This document shows positions 1 to 9,006 of a stretch of 64,000 bases of DNA, one piece after another. A program made the position numbers and the translations under genes. The DNA comes from Chryseobacterium contaminans (lineage in GTDB: Bacteria; Bacteroidota; Bacteroidia; Flavobacteriales; Weeksellaceae): the NCBI RefSeq assembly GCF_001684955.1, contig NZ_MAYF01000112.1, forward strand, positions 1-64,000, given 5' to 3'. The notes under the pieces were generated by a model that ran no database searches, had not been told where the DNA came from, and saw only the letters and a list, made by a program, of their open reading frames with translations. Numbering within the stretch: the first letter of the stretch is position 1; each line of letters starts with the position of its first letter.

Positions 1-653
1 CCGCAAGATCCGATTCCGCCTACCTTGGCAGCTTCCTGTCTGAACCCGATTTGTTTCATATCGATCTTGGTTCTGAAGGCCCCGGCGTAATCTTTAATCA
101 ACTGCCTGAAATCTACACGGTTGTCAGCAGTATAATAAAATGTGATTTTTGAAGAATCTCCCTGATATTCAACATCAGTTACCTTCATTTCAAGACCTAA
201 TCTCTGGGCAATTTTTCTTGCCTCAAGCTTTACAGCGTCTTCTTTTTTCCTTGCTTCCTGCCATACCTCAAGATCCTTTTGGTTGGCCTGTCTGTATATT
301 TTAAGTGCTGATTCTTCAGAAAACTTTTTCTTTTTCATCTGAATCTTTACTAACTCTCCCGTAAGGCTTACTACGCCTACATCGTGTCCCGGACTAGATT
401 CTACTGTAATTACGCTACCTATATGTAAAGGAATATTATTTACATTCTTATAAAACGATTTTCTGTCATTTTTAAATCTAACTTCTACAAAATCACACCT
501 GTTTGGTGCCGGATTGTTGATGTTAGAAAGCCAGTCAAAAACACTTAATTTATAACTATTCCCGCAGGTATTTACATTTTCACAGCCATTTGCGGTTTTT
601 TTAGGACCACAAGAATGTGCAGAATCGCCGGATGTTTTACATCCACAACTCAT
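1..653 (-). CDS. ricT: RicT/PSP1-family protein, 3' part cut by window edge
   Basis: The reading frame runs leftward off the window, so only about 217 N-terminal residues are present. It starts at ATG 653 with a Cys-rich head (MSCGCKTSGDSAHSCG), followed by the PSP1 core with the SSPGHDVGVVSLTGELV stretch, a basic and acidic linker, and near the edge the KQIGFRQEAAKVGGIGSCG segment typical of YaaT/RicT. In Firmicutes RicT joins the RicA-RicF Fe-S complex that affects RNase Y; the role in Bacteroidetes is less clear. Here it would be cytoplasmic. The Cys-rich N-terminus, a possible metal or Fe-S ligand, is visible. A -7 box lies about 23 nt upstream. Family assignment is firm, function less so. 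Confidence 0.85.
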   Translation of the reverse strand, partial: MSCGCKTSGDSAHSCGPKKTANGCENVNTCGNSYKLSVFDWLSNINNPAPNRCDFVEVRFKNDRKSFYKNVNNIPLHIGSVITVESSPGHDVGVVSLTGELVKIQMKKKKFSEESALKIYRQANQKDLEVWQEARKKEDAVKLEARKIAQRLGLEMKVTDVEYQGDSSKITFYYTADNRVDFRQLIKDYAGAFRTKIDMKQIGFRQEAAKVGGIGSC

Positions 654-1131
654 ATTACTATTATTTATAATCTTGCAAATTTATGTATTTTTATCTTTAT
701 GCCATTCTAAAATACTCAAATAACCTGAATTCCGGATAAAACATTTCGATATTTTGAGAATGATTAGATTGGAAAGTTGTGAAGGAGTGGTGTTCAGCAG
801 GTTTAAAGAACTCTTTTTTTGTAATTTTAAAATATCGGATTTTCTGAAAAACGGTTTGCGGATAATTTTAACATTTTTTCAGATTTGACCTGATCTCATT
901 CTTTTGGAGAAGGATAATTTACTTGTGTTAAACATTTGTTTAATATTAAACAATGAGAGTGTGGTTTGTTTTATCTTTTTATAAACCTTTGTTAATTATT
1001 GTTTTGTGTGTTATTATGTTTAGAATGTTATTTTAAACATAGTTTTCTTTTTGTATATTGTTTAAAATGTTAGGAAATATTAACAGGCGTATTCAAAATA
1101 ATTTTATATTTGGGTTATATAATAATAGTCT
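654..1131. other. Intergenic region with an 18-bp perfect palindrome
   Basis: This 478-nt AT-rich gap separates the divergent ricT and porin genes. It holds a perfect palindrome, TTGTTTAATATTAAACAA, at 936-953, and several further GTTTAA/TTAAAC half-site-like words up to the porin start. A -7 box (TATATTTG, 1105-1112) lies 20 nt before the porin ATG. No convincing ORF or RNA gene was seen. Confidence 0.5.
676..683 (-). promoter_or_regulatory. -7 promoter box for ricT
   Basis: On the minus strand this reads TAAATTTG, a perfect Bacteroidetes TAnnTTTG box, 23 nt before the ricT ATG. No clear TTTG -33 box is seen at normal spacing. Confidence 0.45.
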
Positions 1132-2367
1132 ATGAAAAAAATATTAGTATCAACTGCTTTATTGGCGGGCGTTTTATCTTACGCTGGAGGCTTCAGGGTT
1201 TCTCTGCAGGGGGTAAAACAATTGGCCATGGCGCATACTAGTGCTCATGCCGAAGATGCAAGTGTGGCATTCTTCAACCCGGCAGGTATGTCATTTATTC
1301 CTTCCAAGCTGAGTGTAGTAGCAGGAGGATTTGGTGCAAGTAATAAAGTTACGTTTCAAAACTTAAATACTTTGCAGAGTACAGAAACGGATAATCCGCT
1401 TGGGACTCCGGTTTATGCAGCGATTACTTATAAACCAATAGAAAACCTATCTGTTGGTTTCAGTTTCTCTACACCTTTCGGAAGTACGGTTAAATGGCCG
1501 GATAACTGGGAAGGTAAGGAAATGGTACAGAAAATGGAGCTGAAAAGTTATTATTTCCAACCGATGGTTTCTGTAAAACTAGCACCTTGGTTAGCTTTTG
1601 GTGCAAGTTATATCTACGCAAGAGGAAAAGTGGATTGGGATAAAGCAGTAACACAATTTAACGGACAGGTAAATATCAACGATGAAAAAGCAAGCGGACA
1701 CGGATATGGATTCGGTTTCTATTTCAGACCTGATCCTAAATTGGATGTGAGTATTGCTTACCGTTCAGCCATTGATATGAAGGCTAAAAATGGAACCGCT
1801 ACATTTAAGTTCCCTACTCAGACGCCTTATTCATTATTAAAATTAAATGCTGCAGGTCAGGATGGATTCTCAGCAACACTTCCATTGGTTGAAGAATATA
1901 CAATTGGTTTAACTTATAAAGTGACACCAAAATGGCAGGTTTCTGCAGACTTTAATTATCATGGATGGGAAAGATACAGTAAACTTACCCTTGATTTTGA
2001 CAATGCTCCTATTGGAAATCAGGCAGATCCAACAGTTCTTGTTAACCCTAAGAACTTTAGAAACTCTAAGACATTCAGATTGGGTACTCAATATGCCTTC
2101 ACTAATGTAATTTATGGACGTTTAGGAGCCTATTATGATGAGTCTCCTTATACCAACGAAAACTTTATTCCGGAAACTCCTTCTTTCGATACCTATGTGA
2201 TTACAGGTGGGGTAGGATTTAAACTAAAGCAGTTTGGAGTTGACATTGCAGGTGGATATGCAATGCCTCAATACAGAAATGTAAATAATGCTAATCTTGG
2301 ATTCTACGGACAAGCGAAAGCAAGAGCGTTCTATTTTGGTCTAGGTTTATCTTATAATCCTTTTTAA
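1132..2367 (+). CDS. FadL/OmpP1/TodX-family outer membrane porin
   Basis: This 411-residue beta-barrel protein carries a Sec signal peptide (MKKILVSTALLAGVLSYAGG). Its mature N-terminus has the FadL-like pattern: the GVKQLAMAHTSAHAEDASVAFFNPAGMSF region matches the hatch motif with NPAG. The rest alternates aromatic and polar residues in barrel strands and ends in an aromatic-terminal strand (LGLSYNPF), as outer membrane insertion requires. FadL-family porins take up long-chain fatty acids and other hydrophobic compounds; the substrate cannot be read here. An SGNH-hydrolase lipoprotein follows 11 nt downstream and is probably co-transcribed, suggesting linked lipid or ester release and uptake. 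Confidence 0.87.
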   Translation: MKKILVSTALLAGVLSYAGGFRVSLQGVKQLAMAHTSAHAEDASVAFFNPAGMSFIPSKLSVVAGGFGASNKVTFQNLNTLQSTETDNPLGTPVYAAITYKPIENLSVGFSFSTPFGSTVKWPDNWEGKEMVQKMELKSYYFQPMVSVKLAPWLAFGASYIYARGKVDWDKAVTQFNGQVNINDEKASGHGYGFGFYFRPDPKLDVSIAYRSAIDMKAKNGTATFKFPTQTPYSLLKLNAAGQDGFSATLPLVEEYTIGLTYKVTPKWQVSADFNYHGWERYSKLTLDFDNAPIGNQADPTVLVNPKNFRNSKTFRLGTQYAFTNVIYGRLGAYYDESPYTNENFIPETPSFDTYVITGGVGFKLKQFGVDIAGGYAMPQYRNVNNANLGFYGQAKARAFYFGLGLSYNPF

Positions 2368-2378
2368 TTTAAAAGACT

Positions 2379-3935
2379 ATGAAAAAAATTATAATATCGA
2401 CAATAGCAGTTTCTGCACTTCTTTTTACCGTAACAAGCTGTAAAACTGATTTTGATACGGATGTAAAAGATATACAGGTGTCAAAGGGAAGTGCTGATTT
2501 CTCAAAATATGTTGCTTTAGGGAATTCACTAACTTCGGGATATAGAGATGGAGCTCTTTATATAGACGGACAGAATGAATCTTATCCATCTATGATTGCT
2601 CAGCAAATGAAACTTGTAGGCGGCGGAGAGTTTAAGCAGCCTTTAATGGGTGATAATAATGGAGGATTGCTTCTTCCTCTAGGGGGAAGTGCTACTCTTC
2701 AGATTCAGGATACAAAGCTTTATATAAAAAGTTTTGTTGATGGAGCTCCTGATATTGGTCCGGTTAATGATAATAAGGCCGCTAATTTAGTAACCAATTT
2801 TGTGAAAGGACCCTTCAATAATATGGGAGTTCCGGGAGCAAAGGTCGCTCATTTATTAGCACCGAAATATGGTGATGTTGCGGGAATCGCAACAAAAACG
2901 GCGAACCCTTATTTTGTAAGATTTGCTTCTTCACCTAATGCATCTGTAATTGATGATTTTGTTAGTCAAAATCCTACATTCTTCTCATTGTGGATTGGAA
3001 ATAATGATGCTTTATTATATGCTTTAGCAGGTGCAGACAGTTCTATTGAAACATTAACACCTCCCGCTCAGTTTAAAACCTATTATGATTTGTTGATCTC
3101 TAAAATTGAAGCAACAAAAGCTAAAGGGGTTATTGCTAATATTCCAAGTGTTACTTCTGTTCCTTCTTTAACAACAATTCCAACAAATCCTTTAACTTCT
3201 GCTGTTTTAGGAAAAGGAAATGTTGCTGCAGGAGAAGCAACAATTGATGATTTAAATAAGAATGTATATGGACCATTAAGTCAGATCTTAACAGCATTGG
3301 GTGCAGGAGACAGAATTAAGCCTCTTTCTAAAACAGAAGCTAATCCACTGTTGATCAAAGATGAAAGTATTCCAAATTTAGGAGCACAAATCACTGCAGC
3401 AGCAGCAGGTTCCGGAAATCCAACTTTAGTGATGCTTTCTGCTTATCTTGGTGCTACTTATGGGCAGGCAAGACAGGCGAAGTCCGGAGATCTTATTCCG
3501 TTGACAACAAAAGCAGCCATTGGTACACTTGAGACTCTTCCTCCAGGTATTCCCGCATCTCTTGGAGCTAGAGGGGTAGCTTATCCATTTGCAGATAAAT
3601 ATGTTCTGATTCCTACTGAAATTAAAGAAATCAATGATGCTATTGATGCTTATAATGTGACCATAAAAGCCGCTGCAACAGCAAAAGGATATGCTTTTGT
3701 AGATGCAAACGCTAAACTTAAGCAGCTAGCTGGAAATTCAGGTATTTCATGGGATGGTGTAAGGTATACTGCTAAATTTGTATCCGGAGGAGCATTCTCA
3801 CTGGATGGAGTACATTTAACAGGAAGAGGATATGGTGTAATTGCCAACGAATTTATTACTGCAATTAATGCGACTTATAATTCGTCATTACCTCTTGTAG
3901 ACCCTAATAAATACTCAGGAGTTACACTACCATAA
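2379..3935 (+). CDS. SGNH/GDSL hydrolase lipoprotein
   Basis: This is a 518-residue lipoprotein. The signal peptide ends in a lipobox (FTVTSC, Cys about 21). The SGNH blocks are present: block I GNSLTSG with Ser about 50, the IGNND block with its Asn, and block V DGVHLTGRG with Asp about 476 and His about 479. The block I Asp of GDS is replaced by Asn (GNS), as is common in this Bacteroidetes subfamily. It should be a surface or periplasmic esterase/lipase. It lies 11 nt after the FadL-like porin, so an operon releasing and importing lipidic products is likely. A strong terminator follows. Confidence 0.85.
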   Translation: MKKIIISTIAVSALLFTVTSCKTDFDTDVKDIQVSKGSADFSKYVALGNSLTSGYRDGALYIDGQNESYPSMIAQQMKLVGGGEFKQPLMGDNNGGLLLPLGGSATLQIQDTKLYIKSFVDGAPDIGPVNDNKAANLVTNFVKGPFNNMGVPGAKVAHLLAPKYGDVAGIATKTANPYFVRFASSPNASVIDDFVSQNPTFFSLWIGNNDALLYALAGADSSIETLTPPAQFKTYYDLLISKIEATKAKGVIANIPSVTSVPSLTTIPTNPLTSAVLGKGNVAAGEATIDDLNKNVYGPLSQILTALGAGDRIKPLSKTEANPLLIKDESIPNLGAQITAAAAGSGNPTLVMLSAYLGATYGQARQAKSGDLIPLTTKAAIGTLETLPPGIPASLGARGVAYPFADKYVLIPTEIKEINDAIDAYNVTIKAAATAKGYAFVDANAKLKQLAGNSGISWDGVRYTAKFVSGGAFSLDGVHLTGRGYGVIANEFITAINATYNSSLPLVDPNKYSGVTLP

Positions 3936-3956
3936 TTATTGATTAAATAAAAACTT

Positions 3957-3992
3957 AAAAACCACAGGAGTAAATCTTGTGGTTTTTTTTTA
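3957..3992 (+). terminator. Rho-independent terminator after SGNH lipoprotein
   Basis: Inverted repeat AAACCACA ... TGTGGTTT with an 11-nt loop, followed by a run of T. Confidence 0.8.
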
Positions 3993-3998
3993 AATTTG
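3991..3998 (+). promoter_or_regulatory. -7 box for prs
   Basis: TAAATTTG, perfect TAnnTTTG, 22 nt before the prs ATG. It overlaps the T-tract of the preceding terminator. Confidence 0.5.
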
Positions 3999-4020
3999 CA
4001 AAATCTTTTAAAAAGTAAAA

Positions 4021-4959
4021 ATGGCCGATCAGTTAAGTTATCTATTTTGTACAAGAACCAGCAGGGACTTGGCAGAGAAAATTGCCCAGAGTTATGGGAA
4101 AGAATTAGGAAAAATCAACTTTCAGGAGTTCAGCGACGGGGAATTTGAGCCTGTTTTGGATGAATCTGTAAGAGGTGGAAGGGTTTTCCTAATCGGATCT
4201 ACATTCCCACCTGCAGACAATCTTTTAGAGCTTCTTCTAATGATTGATGCAGCGAAAAGAGCTTCTGCAAAGAGCATTACCGTTGTAATTCCTTACTTCG
4301 GACTTGCCAGACAGGACAGAAAAGACAAACCAAGAGCGCCGATCGGTGCTAAGTTAGTTGCTAATCTTCTTACAGCAGCAGGAGCAACAAGAATAATGAC
4401 AATGGATCTTCACGCAGATCAGATCCAAGGGTTCTTTGAAATCCCGGTAGACCATCTGTATGCTTCTACTATCTTTGTAGATTACATTAAGTCTTTAAAC
4501 CTTGACAACCTTACGATTGCTTCTCCGGATATGGGAGGCGCGAAAAGAGCAAAAAACTATGCCGGCCACTTAGGTGCAGAAGTAGTAATTGCTTATAAGG
4601 AAAGAAAGAAAGCAAATGTTGTAGAAGAGATGTTCCTTATTGGTGATGTGACAGGTAAGAATGTAATTCTTATTGATGACATGATTGATACTGCAGGAAC
4701 ACTTTGCAAAGCAGCTGATATTCTAATTGAGAAAGGAGCAAAAACAGTAAGAGCTATGGCTACTCACGGAGTGCTTTCAGGAAAGGCTTACGAGAATATT
4801 GAGAACTCAAAAATATTGGAAGTTATTGTAACTGACTCAATTCCTGTTAAAAATAATTTGTCATCTAAAATAAAAGTGCTATCTTGCGCCCCATTATTTG
4901 CGGACGTTATGACAATGGTTCATGAGCACAAGTCAATCAGTAGCAAGTTTGTTATTTAA
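4021..4959 (+). CDS. prs: Ribose-phosphate pyrophosphokinase
   Basis: This 312-residue enzyme makes 5-phosphoribosyl-1-diphosphate from ribose 5-phosphate and ATP, feeding nucleotide, His, Trp and NAD synthesis. Diagnostic motifs: FSDGEFEP near the N-terminus, the RQDRK flexible-loop motif with the divalent-metal region (MTMDLHADQIQGFF), and the PRPP-binding loop (VILIDDMIDTAGTL) around residues 217-230. Length is normal for class I enzymes. rplY follows after 56 nt with no intervening terminator, so the two are likely co-transcribed; this prs-rplY (ctc) order is widespread. Confidence 0.97.
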   Translation: MADQLSYLFCTRTSRDLAEKIAQSYGKELGKINFQEFSDGEFEPVLDESVRGGRVFLIGSTFPPADNLLELLLMIDAAKRASAKSITVVIPYFGLARQDRKDKPRAPIGAKLVANLLTAAGATRIMTMDLHADQIQGFFEIPVDHLYASTIFVDYIKSLNLDNLTIASPDMGGAKRAKNYAGHLGAEVVIAYKERKKANVVEEMFLIGDVTGKNVILIDDMIDTAGTLCKAADILIEKGAKTVRAMATHGVLSGKAYENIENSKILEVIVTDSIPVKNNLSSKIKVLSCAPLFADVMTMVHEHKSISSKFVI

Positions 4960-5015
4960 TTGATTTTAAATGGCTTGCAAATTAAAATAAGAACAAATTT
5001 TTAAATTTTTTATAA

Positions 5016-5669
5016 ATGAAATCTATTACAATTCAAGGTACAAAAAGAGAAAGCGTGGGCAAAAAGTCTACAAAAGCTTTACGTGATGCTGAATTAGTTC
5101 CTTGTGTTGTTTATGGAGGTGAGACACCTTTAAACTTCTCTGCTGAAGAGAAAGCTTTCAAAGGGTTAGTATACACTCCTGAAGCACACACGGTATCTAT
5201 TGAAGTTGACGGACAAACAATTCCAGCTGTTCTTCAGGATATTCAGTTCCACCCAATTACTGACAAAATTCTTCACATTGACTTCTATCAATTATCTGAC
5301 GATAAGCCAGTTATCATGGAAGTTCCAGTAAGAATTACAGGACGTTCTAAAGGTGTTGTTGCTGGTGGTGTTTTACGTCAGTCTTTCAGAAAGCTAAAAG
5401 TAAAAGCGATCCCTGCTAATCTACCTGACGAGATCGTTGTAGATGTTACTCCATTAAGAATTGGTAACAAACTTTACATCGGTGGTATCAAAACTGAAGG
5501 ATATTCTTTCATGCACCCAGACAATGCAGTAGTAGTTGCTGTTAAGATGTCTAGAAATGCAATGAAAGGAGGTGCAGCTGCAATGGATGATGAAGATGAA
5601 GAAGAAGCAGCAGAAGTTGCTACTCAGTCTCCTGATGTTCCAACAACAGAAGAAAAATCTGCAGAATAA
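5016..5669 (+). CDS. rplY: 50S ribosomal protein L25/general stress protein Ctc
   Basis: A 217-residue long-form bL25 (CTC/TL5 type). The N-terminal L25 domain (about 1-95, start [23 protein letters not shown]) binds 5S rRNA, and the TL5 C-terminal beta domain runs from about 96 to 180. The tail is strongly acidic ([12 protein letters not shown]), as is usual for long Bacteroidetes forms. It lies behind prs in a probable operon closed by a strong terminator. Confidence 0.95.
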   Translation: MKSITIQGTKRESVGKKSTKALRDAELVPCVVYGGETPLNFSAEEKAFKGLVYTPEAHTVSIEVDGQTIPAVLQDIQFHPITDKILHIDFYQLSDDKPVIMEVPVRITGRSKGVVAGGVLRQSFRKLKVKAIPANLPDEIVVDVTPLRIGNKLYIGGIKTEGYSFMHPDNAVVVAVKMSRNAMKGGAAAMDDEDEEEAAEVATQSPDVPTTEEKSAE

Positions 5670-5690
5670 GTATTGCTTATTTAATGATAT

Positions 5691-5725
5691 AAGACCTGTC
5701 AAAAAATTGACAGGTCTTTTTTTAT
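5691..5725 (+). terminator. Terminator of prs-rplY
   Basis: Perfect stem AAGACCTGTCAA ... TTGACAGGTCTT followed by seven or more T. Confidence 0.88.
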
Positions 5726-5830
5726 ACTTTTTACTGGTTATCGGTTTTACTCACTTGATGTTATTGAATATTTCTATTAACTGACAAGTATCAGGCCGTC
5801 ACCGGATGCTTCCTTTCGGAAAAAAAGCCG

Positions 5831-5838
5831 TAAATTTG
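5831..5838 (+). promoter_or_regulatory. -7 box for sufS
   Basis: TAAATTTG, perfect TAnnTTTG, 42 nt upstream of the sufS ATG. The -33 box is not clear. Confidence 0.45.
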
Positions 5839-5880
5839 AAGAGTTCTAAATAAGAACGTTTTAATTTAAAAAATAAATAA

Positions 5881-7101
5881 ATGTTTGACATTCAGGAAAT
5901 AAGAAGCCAGTTTTCTATATTGGACAGAGAAGTGAATGGTAAACCGTTGGTTTATCTGGATAATGCAGCTACATCTCAAAAGCCAAATTCGGTTTTGGAC
6001 GTCTGTCACGCATATTATACAGAGCTTAATGCTAATGTTCACAGGGGAATCCATACATTAAGCCAACTCGCAACAGAAGAAATGGAACTTTCAAGAAGAA
6101 AGATCCAGAAGTTCATTAATGCAGAGCATGACTTCGAAGTTATTTTTACAAAAGGAACAACGGAAGGATTGAACCTCATCTCTTATATTTTAACCCAAAA
6201 ATTACAAAAAGATGATGAAATTATTATTTCCTATCTGGAGCATCATTCTAATATTGTTCCCTGGCAATTGCTTTGTGAAAGAACAGGAGCAAAACTTCGT
6301 GTGATCCCTATTGACGAAAACGGCATTCTTCAGCTGGATTATTTTGATAAATTTTTAAGTGAAAAAACAAAAGTCGTTTCTGTAAACCAGGTTTCTAATG
6401 CATTGGGAATTGTAAATCCTATCGAGGAAATCATTGCTAGGACAAGAAAAAATACGGATGCCTATGTTGTTATTGACGGGGCACAATCTGCACCTCACTT
6501 CAATATTGATGTTCAGAAGATGGATTGTGATTTCTTTGTATTCTCAGGACATAAAATGTATGCTCCGATGGGAACTGGGATTTTATATGGAAAGCGTGAA
6601 ATATTAGAAGCTTTACCACCATTTCATGGAGGTGGAGAAATGATTGCAACATGTTCTTTTGATGGAACAACGTATGCAGGGCTTCCATTTAAATATGAAG
6701 CAGGAACACCAAATGTAGGTGGAAATATTGCGCTGGGAGCAGCCGTTGATTTTATGAACAGAGTAGGACATGAAAATATTCAGAAGCATGAAAATGCCTT
6801 GTTGGAATATGCTCAAAGACATCTTTTGGAAATTGAAGGCCTGAAAGTATATGGTGAGAAAGCACATAGAACAGGAGTTGTTTCCTTCAATCTGGAAGGA
6901 ATAGGGATTTCTTCAGATGTGGGAATGATCCTGGATAAAATGGGTATTGCTGTAAGAACAGGACACCACTGTACGCAGCCTATTATGGAATTTTTTAATA
7001 TTGCAGGAACTGTAAGAGCCAGTTTTGCTGTCTATAATACCTTTGAAGAAATTGATCTTTTAGTAGAAGGTGTTAAAAAAGCGCAAAGAATGCTGAGCTA
7101 A
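5881..7101 (+). CDS. sufS: SufS-type cysteine desulfurase
   Basis: This 406-residue PLP enzyme (group II NifS/CsdA/SufS) converts cysteine to alanine and a persulfide for Fe-S cluster assembly. Visible features are the LDNAATSQKP N-terminus, the THHS-equivalent EHHSN motif, the PLP lysine in SGHKMYAPMGTG (about residue 223) and the catalytic cysteine in RTGHHCTQP (about 362). It stands alone with its own promoter and terminator; sufBCD are not adjacent in this window. The symbol follows family usage, and csd is the alternative name. Confidence 0.92.
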   Translation: MFDIQEIRSQFSILDREVNGKPLVYLDNAATSQKPNSVLDVCHAYYTELNANVHRGIHTLSQLATEEMELSRRKIQKFINAEHDFEVIFTKGTTEGLNLISYILTQKLQKDDEIIISYLEHHSNIVPWQLLCERTGAKLRVIPIDENGILQLDYFDKFLSEKTKVVSVNQVSNALGIVNPIEEIIARTRKNTDAYVVIDGAQSAPHFNIDVQKMDCDFFVFSGHKMYAPMGTGILYGKREILEALPPFHGGGEMIATCSFDGTTYAGLPFKYEAGTPNVGGNIALGAAVDFMNRVGHENIQKHENALLEYAQRHLLEIEGLKVYGEKAHRTGVVSFNLEGIGISSDVGMILDKMGIAVRTGHHCTQPIMEFFNIAGTVRASFAVYNTFEEIDLLVEGVKKAQRMLS

Positions 7102-7116
7102 GAATACAAAAACATA

Positions 7117-7153
7117 TAAAAAAGCCCTGTCGGTGTAATGGCAGGGCTTTTTT
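7117..7153. terminator. Bidirectional terminator between sufS and hemE
   Basis: Stem AAAAAAGCCCTG ... CAGGGCTTTTTT with a 12-nt loop. It has T-rich ends on both strands and serves the convergent sufS and hem operon. Confidence 0.85.
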
Positions 7154-7190
7154 ATGATCTGAACTTTCAGAGTGAAAGTTAATTTTTATT

Positions 7191-8222
7191 TTAAAGAGTC
7201 GGTTTCCAGTCAACAACTGCTCTGATGAATGCTTCAGCATTTTCAACCGGAACATTAGGAAGGATACCGTGTCCAAGATTGGCAATATATCTGTCTTTTC
7301 CGAAACGGTTAATCATTTCATTCACCATTTTCTTGATGGTTTCAGGAGTTGAGTGCAGTCTTGCAGGGTCAAAGTTTCCTTGCAATGTCATGGTGTGGTT
7401 GGTCAGAGTTCTTGCGAATTCCGGCTTAATCGTCCAGTCAACACCAAGGGCAGAAGCTTTAGACATGGTCATATCTTCTAATGCAAACCAGCATCCTTTT
7501 CCAAATACAACTACATGGGTAAGCGGGCTTAGTGCTTCAACAATCTGGTTGATGTACTGCCAGGAAAATTCCTGATAATCCGTTGGGGATAGCATTCCAC
7601 CCCAGGAATCAAAAACCTGTACAGCAGAAACGCCTTTTTCTACTTTTCTCTTAAGGTAAGCAATCGTAGTATCAGTGATCTTTTGAAGTAATAAATGAGC
7701 AGCTTCAGGCTGTTGGAAACAGAAAGATTTCGCAATATCAAAAGCTTTACTTCCTTTTCCTTCTACACAATAGCAAAGGATTGTCCATGGAGAACCGGCA
7801 AAACCGATCAATGGAATCTCATTGTCTAATTTCTGAAGCGTTAATTCAATAGCATCAAAAACGTATCCTAAAGTATCGTTCACATCCGGAGTTTCAATAT
7901 TCTGAACCTGTTCCATGGTTCTGATCGGAGTATCCAACCAAGGCCCAACAGATTCTTTCATTTTGAAATCGATTCCCATTGCCTGTGGAACTACCAAAAT
8001 ATCAGAAAACAGGATCGCAGCGTCTAAAGGAAATCTGCGGATAGGCTGTAATGTAATCTCAGCAGCAAGTTCAGGTGTCTGACATCTTGTAAAGAAATCA
8101 TATTGGTCTCTTAAAGCAATGAATTCCGGCAGATATCTTCCAGCCTGCCTCATCATCCAGACAGGAGGTCTTTCAACGGTTTCTCCGCGAAGTGCTTTTA
8201 AATATAGGTCGTTTTTTATCAT
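7191..8222 (-). CDS. hemE: Uroporphyrinogen decarboxylase
   Basis: A 343-residue cytoplasmic enzyme that removes four carboxylates from uroporphyrinogen III to give coproporphyrinogen III. The family signature [17 protein letters not shown] is at residues 18-34, and the second signature region ([16 protein letters not shown]) lies near 140. Length is normal. It is the last gene of the leftward hemA-hemC-hemD-hemE cluster, 43 nt behind hemD, and ends at a shared terminator. hemB is not in this window. Confidence 0.96.
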   Translation of the reverse strand: MIKNDLYLKALRGETVERPPVWMMRQAGRYLPEFIALRDQYDFFTRCQTPELAAEITLQPIRRFPLDAAILFSDILVVPQAMGIDFKMKESVGPWLDTPIRTMEQVQNIETPDVNDTLGYVFDAIELTLQKLDNEIPLIGFAGSPWTILCYCVEGKGSKAFDIAKSFCFQQPEAAHLLLQKITDTTIAYLKRKVEKGVSAVQVFDSWGGMLSPTDYQEFSWQYINQIVEALSPLTHVVVFGKGCWFALEDMTMSKASALGVDWTIKPEFARTLTNHTMTLQGNFDPARLHSTPETIKKMVNEMINRFGKDRYIANLGHGILPNVPVENAEAFIRAVVDWKPTL

Positions 8223-8265
8223 AATCTATTTAAACTAATATCACCGTCTAAATCCGGTAACTATT

Positions 8266-8949
8266 CTAAAGTTTGCTCACAATTTCTCGTCTTATCAGCT
8301 CAAAAACAGAGCTCAGCGTATTTTCATCAGACGTGAAAATATTCTCGTGAGTATAATTTCTTAATTCCCCGGAGGTAGTTTCTCCAATCGAAAACAGCTT
8401 CATGTCTTTCAGGGAATTTTGCTTTGCAAAACTACGAACTCCGCTTGGACTAAAAAATACTGCAGCATGATATTTTTCAGGAATTAATGGATTGGTTTCC
8501 TCGGTATTGTAGATTGTAACCTTTTTGTACTTAATATTTTGAAGAGGAAGCTCCTTATCAAGGACGTTGATGGCAAGGTTACCACAGAAGTGAAGAAACT
8601 GTTCATGCTGGCAATTTCCGATAATGAATTTGGAAAGAGTATCTGCATTCTTCAATACTTTAAATGTTCCAAAGCCATGTTTTCTTAATGCCTTCTTGGT
8701 CTTTTCTCCCACACAGTAGATCTTGTTGTAGTTTTTAGCCGTAAAATTTTCATTAGGTTTAAATCTGTTTTTGAAAAAAGCAGCTACGCCATTTACGCTG
8801 GTAAAAATCAGTGAGTAATTTTTCAGATCAAATGGGGTGATCAGAATGGGCTTGGTCTTAATTACCTCAACACAGTCAACCGAAATATCCTCTCCTAATT
8901 CTTTGGATAGTGTTGCCTGGTCTATATTTTTGGTAAATAAGATTTTCAT
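8266..8949 (-). CDS. hemD: Uroporphyrinogen-III synthase
   Basis: This 227-residue protein fits the poorly conserved HemD fold. It starts with MKILFTKN, has the SLIFTSVNGVAAFF segment (consensus of the first Rossmann-like half) and the VFFSPSGVRSF segment in the second half with the conserved Ser-Pro-Ser-Gly. The enzyme cyclises hydroxymethylbilane with inversion of ring D. Position between hemC and hemE in the same orientation strongly supports the call. It follows hemC by 57 nt. Confidence 0.88.
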   Translation of the reverse strand: MKILFTKNIDQATLSKELGEDISVDCVEVIKTKPILITPFDLKNYSLIFTSVNGVAAFFKNRFKPNENFTAKNYNKIYCVGEKTKKALRKHGFGTFKVLKNADTLSKFIIGNCQHEQFLHFCGNLAINVLDKELPLQNIKYKKVTIYNTEETNPLIPEKYHAAVFFSPSGVRSFAKQNSLKDMKLFSIGETTSGELRNYTHENIFTSDENTLSSVFELIRREIVSKL

Positions 8950-9006
8950 GTCTATAGGATTAGAAGATGAAAAGGTATTAAAGAAGAAATTAAAATCTAA
9001 ATGATC

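Noticed and set aside
5572-5784. 70-residue + strand ORF over the rplY end
   Set aside because: Out-of-frame reading of the acidic L25 tail, Gln/Leu-rich, crosses the terminator.
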